Shown piece by piece: positions 24,577 through 42,100 of a stretch of 64,000 nucleotides of DNA (its first letter is position 1; each line of letters opens with the position of its first letter). The position numbers were made by a program, and so were the translations under genes. The stretch spans positions 82,441,501 through 82,505,500 of the forward strand of contig NC_092339.1 in assembly GCF_046630445.1 (NCBI RefSeq), given 5' to 3'. The notes below the pieces were generated by a model, which was given only the letters and a program-made list of their open reading frames with translations, had not been told where the DNA came from and searched no databases. Source of the DNA: Rutidosis leptorrhynchoides. Taxonomy: Eukaryota > Streptophyta > Magnoliopsida > Asterales > Asteraceae.

Positions 24577-25518
24577 TTAACGTCTCCTTGCCGCACCCGT
24601 CCCCACTAACTTGGGACATTCCGACTTACGATGTCCTTCTTCTTGGCAATTGAAGCACACCATGCCATCACCCTTTGGTACCGAACATTCCCAAGACTTG
24701 TGACCCCTCATGCCACAATTGTAACATCTAGACGCACTAGAATCCGGTATACCCGTCCGTGTACCACCCGTGCTCACACTCGGACCCTTAGTCCTCTTAC
24801 TCGGAGCACCATACGAAACGACCCTTCTCTCACACGAAGGTTCACCCTTCTTGAATCGCGAGTACAACTCGAAACCTCTAGCCAAGTCGAATAATTTCGC
24901 AAACGATTTCGCTTGACCCCGGCTAATTTTACTCTTCAAGTCATCATTCAAGGTCCGATAGAAATCCCCCATCAATAAACGATCATTCCCCAAATACTCC
25001 GGGCAAAAACAAGCCTTCGCCATAAAGTTCGTCTTGAGAGTATTCAAATCCATAGATCCTTGTCGCAAATTTCGTAACTCATTACGCAACTCCCACAAAT
25101 AGGCTGAAGTCCGGAACTCCTCGAAGAATTCCTCCTTAAATTCGTCCCACGACAAAGCCATAAATGTTTCACCACCGACAAGGTCAATCTTATCATCCAA
25201 CCAATCCCTCGCCCTACCCCGCAACAAACTAGTAGCGAGTCTCGTCTTTTTCTTGGGAGGGCATTCAATAGTACGAAAACACCCTTCGACATCCGAGATC
25301 CATGTGGTGCTTACCAAAGGATCTGGTTTCCCATCATACATCGGGGGTTTAGTCCTCATGAAGCTCTTAAGACAACGCTCCATTTCACTACTACCCCGAA
25401 ATTCGGAATACTTCCTATCCATTTCTTCTCGAAACGCACTCATTTGCTCCCCAACGGCGGCCGCAACTCTAGAGTTAAACTCCTCGTCATTCGTCTCGAT
25501 CTCGTTTCGCGTCGTCAT
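24577..25518 (-). CDS. Gag protein of element D (313 aa, open)
   Basis: The - strand frame starts at ATG 25518 (MTTRNEIETNDEEF) and ends at TAA 24577. It has a retrotransposon gag domain (about residues 50-210: PPMYDGKPDPLVSTTWISDV, RARDWLDDK, WDEFKEEFFEEFR) and two zinc knuckles near the C-terminus, CYNCGMRGHKSWEC and CFNCQEEGHRKSEC. The frame has no stop or shift, which is notable beside the ruined element A. Gag would assemble particles and bind RNA; with no polymerase of its own it would need another element. Different family from A/B: different knuckle number, no Asn-rich linker, different LTR. Confidence 0.87.
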   Translation of the reverse strand: MTTRNEIETNDEEFNSRVAAAVGEQMSAFREEMDRKYSEFRGSSEMERCLKSFMRTKPPMYDGKPDPLVSTTWISDVEGCFRTIECPPKKKTRLATSLLRGRARDWLDDKIDLVGGETFMALSWDEFKEEFFEEFRTSAYLWELRNELRNLRQGSMDLNTLKTNFMAKACFCPEYLGNDRLLMGDFYRTLNDDLKSKISRGQAKSFAKLFDLARGFELYSRFKKGEPSCERRVVSYGAPSKRTKGPSVSTGGTRTGIPDSSASRCYNCGMRGHKSWECSVPKGDGMVCFNCQEEGHRKSECPKLVGTGAARRR

Positions 25519-25943
25519 TCTAAAGAATGCAAAATGATTAGTCCACGAACGTATAAAACATCACGCATAACACCGCCCCATCTTGCTCAACACTCGTCGT
25601 ACATCACTTGCTAGACACGATTTGCACCCGTAATAAGGTTTGCAAGTCCTTATTACGCACACACGCCGTATCGACTTGTTAGTACAACGACCGTCTCGCT
25701 CGATGCTATAAACAAACACAAACGAAATTCTACCCGATATAAACACACGCGAGAATTCTCATCACAACACAATCATATATTAATAATATCCGCATTACTA
25801 ATATAAACGTTAGTCAACCTATAAACAAGGCACTAACTATAACCCGTTCTGACCCGTTCACCTACAAGTCCCGCAACAAATAAGCACACACAAAAGTCTA
25901 AGTCTAGGCACCTATCTCAAGTCGCCTAAATCCCTTAGACCAT

Positions 25944-25955
25944 GCTCTGATACCA
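25944..25955 (-). other. Primer-binding site of element D
   Basis: The - strand reads TGGTATCAGAGC, the exact initiator-Met tRNA site, two bases after the LTR end. Confidence 0.9.
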
Positions 25956-25957
25956 CT

Positions 25958-30886
<4,929 letters not shown>

Positions 30887-30949
30887 ACCGATGAGTCCCC
30901 GACTCGCGACTTTTACAACCTTGGATATTTTAGACATCGAGTATATATT

Positions 30950-31340
30950 GTTGAATTTTTTTTTAAAAAAAAATTACATATACATCGAATAAATGAGGAT
31001 CTTTCATTAAAATTGAAAGAACCAAACAAAATATACCAACAGGTGTTACAAATAGAATGCAACTAACTAAAAGAAACTAAACCAACTAACCCTGGAAAAC
31101 CATCTACTTGCGAGCAAAGCTTGAAACTAGAACAAGAAATTAAACAATATAACAACCAACCAAAAGCCTAATCCAAACGGCTAACTAAAACAACTCTCTA
31201 CAAAAACAAATATCTACCCAACAACAAAAGAAACGAGTTCGTACAGTGATAAAAATAACCAGACACGACAATTAAAATGAGAACCGAAACAATGCTAATC
31301 TGACATCAAACAACCTCAAGTTTCTTCGCCGCCCAGAAAG
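30950..31340 (-). mobile_element. Probable LINE 3' tail
   Basis: Read on the - strand, a T- and G-rich untranslated-type sequence ends in TTTAATGAAAG, then a short spacer and T/A-rich end. This style is seen at plant L1 3' ends. No endonuclease or reverse-transcriptase frame is present, so it would be strongly 5'-truncated. No target duplication was identified. Confidence 0.35.
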
Positions 31341-32442
31341 CTTTCTACTTTTAATCCCAGTTTTTAGAAGTTAGTTTTCCATTTGGTCAAAAATAGCCGA
31401 CTTACCCGCTCTCAGAAAGAGTAAACCGTAGTAGAGGAGGATAACTTAGAAATGGGTGTTTGATATGGTGTTAAAAAGGTAGAGAATGATAAATTGAAAG
31501 GAGTGTTTGGTAAGGATAGTAGATTTCGTTAAGAAATAATGGTGATAAAGCACTTATTTTTTTCATTTCATTTATATTTTTATTTTTATGTGAGGTGGAC
31601 CTTATTGATGAGAGGTAACACTAGTTACAAGGCGTTCAAAACCAGCGACAGTTATTGACGGTTTATAACCCTGACTATGATATCAGAGTCAAATTATACA
31701 CTTTTTGGTGAAAAAGTGAGTTTTTGACTGTGACTGTACTTGACTCCCGCTAACCCAAAATGTCAAGTTTTTGTGTCAAATATTTGAAGGATGAGGTGAT
31801 AAAATCTAATTGAAAATTGGATGGGGAAAAAATAAATTAAATATAAATATAAAATGACAAAAAATCTCTGATTGGCTCAACCAAATGTCACGCACCAAGT
31901 TTGTACCGTCAAAAAATTGACTAACGGATGTCAGCGTCAAAAAGTGACGTCGGGTTAACGGCGTCAGATGCCGTCGCTAGGCTGCACCTCATCTGACGGT
32001 TTGATTGTGACGCTCGGTTATATACGGTCTAAGTGGATAACGAGATAAACTAAATGTTGACACTCTATCACAATTTAACACGTCATTTTCATATTATTAA
32101 TTTAATTTATTTCTTTTTTACCCAACTCATACTCATATTTTGTCACATTATCCAAAACCTTATAAAAAAAAATTACGACACTAAAATTTGTAACTCTCCA
32201 TTATTTACCTTCAAAATCAAACATTAACACGTCATAATCAAAAATCTCCTTTTTCCTCCTCAAAACTTCTAATTTAACTCCACGTCACAGTTACTGTAAT
32301 GGATGATATTAAGTATACAAGAAGTAGAAAGGAGATTGTGTAGTGTCAGCCTGTCGGGTAATTCTTAAGAAAGAGTGTATATTTCAATGGAGACTTATAT
32401 AAAATTAAAGAAAAGTGGTAATACGAGCATCAATATATCTAT
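31341..32442. other. No gene recognised
   Basis: AT-rich sequence. A segment at about 31625-32040 has repeated TGACG/CGTCA-type words (GACGGTTT, GTGACGTCGGG, CTGACGGTTTG), suggesting an old DNA transposon or LTR piece, but no paired ends were found. Confidence 0.4.
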
Positions 32443-32891
32443 TGTTGGACGTATTGTGAGATCCTAGAGACAATATAATCTCTATCCTAAGGCGAAAATC
32501 AAAGGACAAAGCTTTAATCGAATAAACTTAACTCTTGGAATTAATTAAGTCAAACCTAGAAGACTAAACTAGATTAAATCGACACCTTGAAGCCTATATT
32601 CGGTGGGTAGACGATTTGGGACGACATCAATTTGACAATAGGGACTTAGGGTTGTATATGGTGTGTAACATGACAGAGTAACCCTAATCTCGTATATATA
32701 CTGTCTGCAGCGACAATCGATCGACTGACTCTGTCAGTCGGTCGACTGTCTCTAATAGTCGAACGACTATTAACTTACATCGACCTAGAGTCAGTCGATC
32801 GACTCGAAGGTCAGTTTTAACTATTAATTTTAAACATTCACAATTACTAATCAATATTCAATAGTCAATGCACAATATTATAAGTCCAACA
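32443..32891 (-). repeat. Solo copia-like LTR (449 bp)
   Basis: The ends form an 8-bp inverted pair, TGTTGGAC (32443) and GTCCAACA (32884-32891). On the - strand it reads TGTTGGACTTATAA... with TATATATA near 32700-32692, the usual layout of a short copia LTR. No internal region or matching flanking duplication was seen (TCTAT against AACAA). Confidence 0.6.
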
Positions 32892-33600
32892 AACAATGGA
32901 ATTAGAGATTACATGCACTAACATATATGAACATTGGTTTATGTCTTTGGTGTAGAAGAAATAGATATATAAATTCTAGATTTTAATAGAGACAACAACA
33001 ACGTGGAAAATAAGACATGAATTCTCCACAATGATAGTGTAGACAAATGGAAGGGATGTAACGCAACTTGGTGTGTTCCGTTGATTTGCTTTTTGTCTTG
33101 TATGTTTAATTGGTGGGGACATGAATCAATCTAGCCAATCTTAATTACGTAGGAAATTTAATTATGCACGAAAGTGCAACATCTTTTTCAAAGTATAAAA
33201 ACTTAAAATGCTTGATTGGCAGGTGAGTGTGTGCTGATATTTGTACTTGATCTGAACTATGAGAAATAGCTATGAAGGTGGTAGTTTTAGATTTTATTGA
33301 AGGTGGTCCTAAGTTTAACAGAGTTATTAAAGGTGGTCCAAGTGTAACAGATTAATTGAACGGGGACAGAAGTACAGAACCAATAAAAATCAAGGACGGA
33401 CGACACCGAATTTCAGATGTTCAATTTGCTATGTTTGTGTATCGGAGTATATTTTTGTTTTCCCACACTACTTAAAACCCGATTTCTAATTTAATTATAT
33501 TATTCAACTTCTTAAATAACATTATATAAAACATATAAAATTCACAAATTGTGAAAAGGGCACGGGCATCGGGGGGGACTAGTAATATAGATTTAGATTT
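32892..33600. other. No gene recognised
   Basis: AT-rich intergenic DNA without a supported frame or repeat. A seven-G run occurs at about 33572-33578. Confidence 0.4.
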
Positions 33601-33931
33601 TATTAGTTGTTTTAGTTTAGATATGTGTGAAAAGTGGTAGACGGGTAATTTTGCGCGGCTTAGTTCGGTTATATGTTCTTAGATTTTGGTGTATTTTAGA
33701 TTTTGTTTTGTATGTGGTTGGATGTTTATTCCCGTGCTCGATTGTTTTGTGGTTGTCGATTTTACAAGGCTCGTGTTTATTTAGCTTAGCTTCTTTGGTT
33801 GCTTTAGAATTTGTTTACTGTTCACAAGCCTTGGTTTGAGTGTGGATCGGTTGTACTTTGTTAATCTTTTTCATGAATTGATGAAAAGCTTCGGTTTAAT
33901 GTTAGCGTTAATTTTGCCACAAAAAAAAAAA
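33600..33931 (+). mobile_element. Probable LINE 3' tail with poly-A
   Basis: T/G-rich sequence ends in ATGAAAAGCTTCGG...TTTTGCC followed by an A12 tract (about 33920-33931). This resembles a 5'-truncated plant LINE. The 70-codon frame at 33627-33839 has no domain. Confidence 0.4.
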
Positions 33932-34177
33932 ATTACATATGCCTTTCATTTCACTAATATACCATTTTGGCATCCTACGAATCAAAAGTTTAAACTCAGT
34001 TCTCCTAACTTGACATTAGAGCACTAGGTATTCATGTTCATTTTTCAGTGTCCATTTTAAGATCAAAAATAAACCTCGAAACTGAATTTCAGTGACATAG
34101 GTGGAGGTGTCCACAATGTCTATTTCAGTATCCATTTCGGTATTCATTTTCATATTTTTTTAATACCTTCTTATTAT

Positions 34178-34667
34178 GGAAAACGCTAATGACAACCCTA
34201 AGTGTTCTCATTAACAAATTTGTGTATGCATATTTTGATTATACATTTTAGTAACCACTTATTTTCATGGAAAAAATTACTTTTTAACTTATAAATGTAC
34301 AACTATTTTTACATTGAAAAACTTCTTAATGACAACCCTAAGACCACTCCCTATGGTTCCATTACCCGCTAGTTATTCGTAGATACCAGTAATGAACCAT
34401 AGGCACGACTTAGTTACCCGCACTCACCATCAATTTAACGGAAGTATAAATATTAGTTATAGCAATTGTGAGTCTCAGTGGCTTTTTTTTTGTTGGACTT
34501 GATGATTTATTTTAAGAAGAGTATTGTTTTAGTCATGATATGGAGTGTTTAGTTATGAGTTAGTTATAGGATATTGGCGTTGATGTGGCGCTGATGTGGA
34601 AAGTTAAGAGGATGAATAGTTTAGTTACGATAGGGATTGGCCTAAGAGTTGTCATTAGCATTTTTCC
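34178..34667. mobile_element. MITE-like element with about 23-bp inverted ends
   Basis: The left end GGAAAACGCTAATGACAACC (34178 on) pairs with the right end, whose reverse complement begins GGAAAAATGCTAATGACAAC (34667 back). An additional copy of the inner motif (TTAATGACAACCCTAAG) lies near 34335, so one element may be nested in another. Target duplication not clear. Related in its first bases to the intron MITE at 51872. Confidence 0.6.
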
Positions 34668-34770
34668 TTTTTATTATTAATTGTTGCTTTTTTATAAATT
34701 TTGAAAAAGAAAAACTTTTCATAATAAATAATTTATAAAGTTTCATTAATAATTAATTATGTAAATGATT

Positions 34771-34771
<1 letters not shown>

Positions 34772-34863
<92 letters not shown>

Positions 34864-34865
34864 GA
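34772..34865. repeat. (TAA)n microsatellite, left of solo LTR
   Basis: TAA repeats decaying into GATAATGATGATGA before the LTR start at 34866. AAT repeats resume at 38961 immediately after the LTR. Confidence 0.95.
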
Positions 34866-35097
34866 TGTGACGACCCGGAAATTTTCGACCAAATTTAAAC
34901 TTAATCTTTATATGTTTTCGACACGATAAGCAAAGTCAGTAATGTTAAGTCTCAAAAATTCTGAATTGTTTCATATATTCAGTTACCTTTCGACTATTCC
35001 CGACGATTCACGAACCACTATTATATATATATAATAATATCACGTATTATTTTATTTACATAATTAATTAACTCATATAATATTTTAATTTATAATA

Positions 35098-35228
<131 letters not shown>

Positions 35229-37269
35229 ATTGAATGTATATTTATATGGTTTCGAATTTATTTAGTAAACGATAATAGCACTCGTTAGTCAGTCAATCGA
35301 TATTAAGTAAGTTAAATTCAAACTTATATAATTTTAAGATAAACGGTGATCCGAAAATAAGTTTTATAAATTTTAGGCTTATTAATAATATATTTAGAAG
35401 TTGTTTGTCAAATTTTAAAACTTTTTATATTTTACTTGGGGGTTGGGAGTGAATAATTAATGTAAAATTTATTTAATAATTAAGGATCGAATTTTATACC
35501 ATAATGACCAAAATAAATAAATATAGTTAATTTAAAATTTTGAGATTTTTCCGAAGACTTTTATCCGCCACTTAATTAATCAACGGGGCACGATATAACA
35601 TCCCGTGAAGAGTGTCGGTAGAATAGTTTTAGGCTGCTTAATTATGAGTTACATCTCACATGTTTATATTATCAATTAATATTATAAGAATTTTTATATT
35701 ATTATTTATCACTGTTGTTGATTGAAATGTTGTCCACTGCCATCTATCAATATCTTTATCCATCAATATCTCTTATCTATATTATGATCAACACAAAACA
35801 AATGAACACAATACTACTACTGATAGTTGATCACCTTGTTGCTATTCTATATCTTTATTTCTTTTCTCTTCTGATGCTACATGCTCTTTCTTTTCTTTTT
35901 CTTGGTTGCTACTCAACGAATAACACCATCCAACAACCATCAACACTAGTCACCATCAAACTAATACTCACTTTCTTTCGAAACTCATTTGGGTTGTTAT
36001 TGCTTCGGTTCAACCATGAAGAACGATGATGAAGAACGATGATGATGAACGAGGATGATGAACCGAAACCCATATGTAGCTTTACTATTGCTCAACTGCT
36101 ATTACTATTCGATACTTGCAGAACATCGCCACCTCCTCCATCAACAATCATCTTGTCTTCTGCTCTAAATCATCGACCACCTTTCATCTTCTATATCTAT
36201 ATATTATCTCTTTAAATCATCATCAATACCATCTCTACTACCTGCTCGTTTCTTTATTTTTGCTACATGTACGATCATCACCCAAAAAGAGCTGTTGCAA
36301 ATTCATCACCACGATAACCATCAAACAACCACAACCTACACCTTCGACTCATCCCCATCAACCTGCTACTATTCTGTCACCCTCACCAATGAACAACCAT
36401 CTTCCACTACTACTATTTGAGATTCCTTGCTAACCGCTGTTTCGGCCCGTTTCTATTTATGTTCGAACCAACACACTATTCCTATTTCTTCACAGCTAAA
36501 GACCATCAATCATCACCACAACCTCTACAAATTCTCTCTCCTCTCTCTCTCTCATCTAATCTCGTTCGAAACTCTATTCAACCGTGCACCACATGCAACA
36601 CATGTTGTTTTCTAATCGATATCCATCACCAAGAACCACCTAAACTGCCACTTTAAAAAAAATTCTGCTTCGAGTTACTATACTGCACCAACATGTTTAA
36701 CCTTCATTCACCACCAAGACTCCACTATGCAACTTGGTGATAAAATGGTATTATACGCGTTACTTTTCTCTTCCTTGTGACAATAACCATTATACAATAC
36801 CCACTTGCTTATTTAAAGAAAAAGAAATCGAAAAGCAGGATGATAAAATATGGATGAGGGCCTATGTTTTTTTATTTATTTCATGTTCCTACCCCGTTTG
36901 AAATATAAGTTAACAGCTCAAAAAGCCTCGAGTCTTATGTGGGCCGTGAATTTACTCATGAGTTGTGGGCCAAGAATCATGTGAATGTTGGGCCGATTAA
37001 TTGGTTAGAATCTCTGTTGGGCCGCAAATATATCAACTGGGCCAAGATTATTATGCTGCTAGAAGGTTAAGTAATTTTGATTATGAGGATAGCGTACGAG
37101 ATATATTATGATACACGTTGATGAAGAAATGATTATGATGTAAGATAGTTTAGGATGAAGATAATGAATATGACTACCAAATGATTAGGATGATAGTTGT
37201 TGATGAATTGGTTAATAAAAAAAATAGAAATCAAAAGGTTAAATAAATTAATTCTGTAATATAAATCAG

Positions 37270-37350
37270 AAAGGTTATGGCAGTTGGATGGTTTGGAATG
37301 TTTATGGGTGAGCGAGAGGTTATGGGTTCGAGCCTGGTCCAGAGCATTTC
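37270..37350 (+). other. tRNA-like A/B-box segment inside the LTR
   Basis: An A-box-like TGGCAGTTGG (37278-37287) and a consensus B box GGTTCGAGCC (37325-37334) lie 37 bases apart, a tRNA-compatible arrangement. The equivalent in the other LTR copy is at 62610-62680. Not a full tRNA; probably an old SINE/tRNA-derived insertion. Confidence 0.5.
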
Positions 37351-37784
37351 TTTTTAGGAAAAGCTTTTAATGGGGTATACACTCTTATTTTTATTTCTAT
37401 CATTATTATTATTATTATTAGTTATTATTATTATTATTATGTTTATTATTATTATTATTGTTAATGGTTATTATTGTGATTATTATTGTTATTGTTATTA
37501 TTAGTAATATAATTATTATTATAAGTATCACAATCGTATTTATTATTATTATCAATTTTAATACCAGTATCATTAATGCTATTAGGATTCTTATTATAAT
37601 TATTATTATTATAAGTAATGTTATTATTAATATTATCATAATCAAATGCAACTTTTATTTACTAGTATTAATATTATATATATTTATGTATATAAAAATA
37701 TACTTATAAGTAATATTACATGTAGGTATGAATTAATTATATTAACAATCTTTATATAAATATCTATGTATATAACCAATTAAG

Positions 37785-37868
<84 letters not shown>

Positions 37869-37965
37869 CCATACAAATAATAATCATTTTCAAATATATT
37901 TACAAATTAAATATATAATATATATAAAGTTATAATATATGAAATTGTTCGATTACGAGTACGTG

Positions 37966-38063
<98 letters not shown>

Positions 38064-38374
38064 CAATATAGGTTCGTGAATCCGAGGCCAACCATGCATT
38101 TGTTCAATGTCGTCATATGTATTTTTACTACAAAATACAGTACTGTGAGTTTCATTTGCTCCCTTTTTAAATGCTTTTGCAATATATATTTTTGGGACTG
38201 AGAATACATGCGCTGTTTTTATAACTGTTTCCTAAATGCTTTTGAGATATATTTTTTGAACTGAGAATACATGAACTGCTTTTATAAATGATTGACGAAA
38301 TAGACACAAATATTCAAAACTACATTCTATGATAGAATTATTTGGATTCAGAGGTTCGATTTAGTAGTTAGTAA

Positions 38375-38471
38375 CGGTGAGATGATTTCGTCATTGCACT
38401 ACGCGTTAGCTACCGTTTTAACTACCATCGGTGAGATGATTTCGTCATTGCACTACGCGTTAGCTACCGTT
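38375..38471. repeat. 43-bp direct duplication inside the LTR
   Basis: CGGTGAGATGATTTCGTCAT... occurs at 38375-38417 and 38429-38471, identical, separated by 11 bp. It occupies the place where A-family LTRs carry the ATTGACGCGAATCC block. Confidence 0.85.
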
Positions 38472-38960
38472 GGTTAGTTGTTTGAAAGGTTCCGGTGTTC
38501 TTCATATGAATGATTTTTTACAGCAGTGAGCAGACCTGCACAGATTGTTTTCTAATTATGAGTATCTTGTGGTCTATTAAAATGATGAATTTTATTGTTT
38601 AAGATAAACTAATGAACTCACCAACCTTTTGGTTGACACTTGAAAGCATGTTTATTCTCAGGTATGAAAGATCTTCCGCTGTGCATTTGCTCATATTAGA
38701 GACATTACTTGGAGTCATTCATGACATATTTCAAAAGACGTTGCATTCGAATCGTCGAGTTCATCAAGATTATTATTAAATCAATTATAGATGGATATAT
38801 TATGAAAGGGTATGCATGCCGTCAACTTTCGATGTAAATGAAAGTTTGTCTTTTAAAAACGAATGCAATGTTTGTAAAATGTATCATATAGAGGTCAAGT
38901 ACCTCGCAATGAAATCAACTATTGTGAATCGTTTATAATGTATATGAACGGGTCCTTTCA

Positions 38961-39019
<59 letters not shown>
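38961..39019. repeat. (AAT)n microsatellite, right of solo LTR
   Basis: A continuous AAT array, the other half of the microsatellite at 34772-34865. Confidence 0.95.
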
Positions 39020-40067
39020 GTTGTTTAGCCCAAAAATAAAGCAGTTAGCCCAATACCAAACAAAATAGGCTCATTTTACAAAATCTAAACACCTTCTTCC
39101 AATAGCCTCTACGCAACAAAAATAAAAAAATAATAATAATAATAGAACAAAGGAAGAAGAAAATTAACAAAAAAGAAGAAACAAGGAAGTAATAACGGCT
39201 ATAATATCAAAATCAAACGGTCTAGTTCGTGTAAAAATCAGCGTCGGTCGCTCAACTTTGAAACATCAACGGCGAGATTGACGCTGTAGCTGTGTCGATC
39301 GACGCCGAAAAGTCGACATCGGTGGTGGACGACAGTGATACTGACGACAGGTACCGAGTACTCTTAGACACTTTTTAAATTTTAACAACCCATGAATTTT
39401 TTGATCATATCTGATGCTAAGGTAAGAATATATGCTATTATCAAATTAGAAAATAATGGAACCTTATTAATCTCATCGCGAAAAATTTAGTAGAGTCGTA
39501 GCTTCAACTTACTTGCCTTTAAGATCATGGGTTAAAACCAAAGGGCTTATGGTATAACAGTATTCAAGGAGTATTTCAACCAAAGATGTTGACGGTTCAA
39601 GCCCCATTGTAGACATATTTGTGAATAAATTCGTGTTAAATGTTTGAGTTGTCATTCTAAAAAAATATATATCACGGGTTGAAGGTTTCTTGTAATTATT
39701 CGTGGTGATCGAAAGATGCTTGTTTATAATATATTTCGGTTGTACATACTCATAGTACTCAATAAAGTTTTGCTTTCTATAAAAAAATGGGTTAAAGTTT
39801 TCTATAAATATAAAAAAATCATACACGTAATTAATAAAGGAAAATTGTATAATTATAAATTAATTAGCTTATTAAATAGATTCTGTTAAAACTTCAGAAA
39901 GTTTTTGATGTATTTAATTAATTAAAGTTTTCATGAAAGATTAACATTAACATTAACATATATATCAAAAGAGAATGACTTAGGAAGGTTGGTTCGAAGT
40001 TCTATTTACAAGCTGGAGTTGGTTAGATTATGGTTGGGTTTACTGAAGACTCTTATCCAAATTAATA
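39020..40067. other. No gene recognised; possible tRNA-like SINE head near 39540-39610
   Basis: 39100-39350 is purine-rich, then has several GACG-type words. At about 39596-39605 the B-box-like GGTTCAAGCC follows a weak A-box-like segment (TGGTATAACAG, about 39549). This hints at a SINE, but no tail or duplication was found. The - strand frame 39509-39826 shows no domain. Confidence 0.3.
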
Positions 40068-40075
40068 ACCTCGGG

Positions 40076-40869
40076 TAGGGGTGTTCGTTCGGTTGGTTTA
40101 TGGTTTACATGGTTTATTCGGTTTGGTTTATATGGTTTTCAAGAATATTTTTGAGAACCAATAACCGAACCAAATTTGACAAAACCAAACCAATCCAACC
40201 AAATAAGAAATCGGTTTAAATAGATTGGTTTTGGTTAAACCAAATTAAAACTTTTAGATAACAAGTGTGCAATTTTTGTTTTTTAAAAAAAAACAAACAT
40301 ATTTTATTGATTAAACAATAAATATACAATTGATATAATATTTCCTCTCAAGCATGCATTATGAGAAGAAACTCAAGTATACAATAAAATAAAAATAAAA
40401 ATAAAAAATAAAACTAGGATCAACTAAGTTTTCAAGTACAAAATAAAAATAAAACCACGTAAATAAAAGACAAAAATAAAAAATAAAATAAGGATCAACT
40501 AAGTCTCCAAGTATAAAAAATTAATAATACGGAGTAACTAATAAACAAATTCAATTGTTAAAGTGAAATCAAACCAATAAAAACATTGATCTCAAACAGA
40601 AACAAATAAAAGATAACTCATAATTAAAATTCAAAATAAAATAAATTAAATATTTAATATCTAATATATATACCATAAATAAAAATATATTTCGGTTTTT
40701 CGGTTTGAAACAAAATGTTAATTTTACAAACCAAATCCAAACCAAAAATCGTAAATATTTTCGGGTGAAACCAATAAACCAAATCAAAATCAAATAAGTC
40801 AACCCACTTTGACCAAATCAATTTGGATTGGGCAGTTTCATGGTCGAAACCATTTAATGCACACCCCTA
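40076..40869. mobile_element. hAT-type non-autonomous element (794 bp)
   Basis: Ends TAGGGGTGT and its complement ACACCCCTA. Flanks ACCTCGGG (40068-40075) and ACCTCGAG (40870-40877) match at 7 of 8 bases, the 8-bp duplication expected of hAT. The inside is rich in GGTTTGGTTTAT / AACCAAACC words and has no transposase. Confidence 0.72.
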
Positions 40870-42100
40870 ACCTCGAGATTTTTATTTGAGTATAAATATG
40901 TCCAACTCTCTCACACCAGCTACTTTTACTCCTAATCTCACTGTCACAAACACATATTTACTTTTTTCAATTATCACCTACTTATTCTATGTCCTTAGCA
41001 GCACCACCGTCTCCGGCGCAACCAATACCGTCTTCTTCGCCTATAATCCACTCCATTACAACCACCGTCGTCGTCACCGTCTTTAGTGCAGGCGCCTTCA
41101 CTTTCTCCACATGTAACGTACTCCGTCACAAGCACCGCCATCATCTTCGTCTTCAATCTCTAGGTAAAGTTTTTCTTTTGTTAGGAATTTGTAAATTTTA
41201 GTGTTTGAAGATGGTATTTCTACTTCAAAAATCAGAGGTAAAATAACTAAATTTAGGGTTTTAGATAACACTGTATCACCTTACATTTTTTATCACCGTG
41301 GAAGTATAAATATTCAAACCATTATATATTAAAATATATTAATATCTTACACACTATATTAAAACAAGTGCTACGTAAAAACATTCATTGGTAAGTATTT
41401 ATTTCAAAACATCAGAACTATTGTGTATGCATCAAACATAACAACACTAAACGTAGCTTCTCCCATCCTAAATCATGCAATCAACTAACCAGCAAACCAG
41501 CAGGAGATAAATATGTGGGGATTAGCACGAAGCTAAGTGAATGAGAAACCCATACAAATATCATTTAATAGTCTCAAGCCCATCTTCTATCAAAACCAGA
41601 TAACATACATATAGTATAACAAGAGGACCGACAACCTGTACGGGGTCTGCAACCACTAGCTAATCGGGCTAGAGTTTACCGATGGTCCTTGCAATGAATC
41701 ACTAGCATAACCATTTGAACCATACTACTAAATAGTAACACTTGAACCCAACATACCCGGTCGAAGGTTGACCACTTCACCTACCCGGTCGAAGGTGAAC
41801 ACTTTGTGCACATGTAACCACTTACACATATTCACAAAATATATAACAAAAGTATAATCACTTATGGCAACCGGTCTAATCATGCAATCACACCAATAAC
41901 TTCTAGCTACGCATGTTACTATGTAACAATATCCGTAAGGGTAGTCCCACTTACCAATTACCAGCAAAACTGAGTGGTCTAATATTAATGAGTCTTCACC
42001 TTCCTTTTTCTAAACCATACGAACATTAATTCAGTAGATAAACAGTTAAATACATTACATGGGGTAATCTATCAGGTCATCCGCGCGTGTGACTCTCACA
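40870..42100. other. No gene recognised
   Basis: 40880-41160 has two overlapping + frames rich in CACCACCG words, without a domain. The rest is AT-rich; 41640-41960 may belong to the LTR-like segment to its right. Confidence 0.35.

Noticed and set aside
35715-36656. Several + strand frames of 60-105 codons in the solo LTR
   Set aside because: They are Ser/Thr/Pro/His-rich readings of a CA-rich LTR part, differ from those in the second copy at 60930-61609, and carry no domain.
37325-37334. Possible functional tRNA gene
   Set aside because: B box is good but no acceptor-stem pairing or anticodon arm could be built; treated as tRNA-like only.
37418-37709. Overlapping frames on both strands encoding Ile-rich and Asn-rich proteins
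   Set aside because: Low-complexity TTA/AAT repeat translation, not a gene; the same applies at 62678-62866 and 62905-63144.
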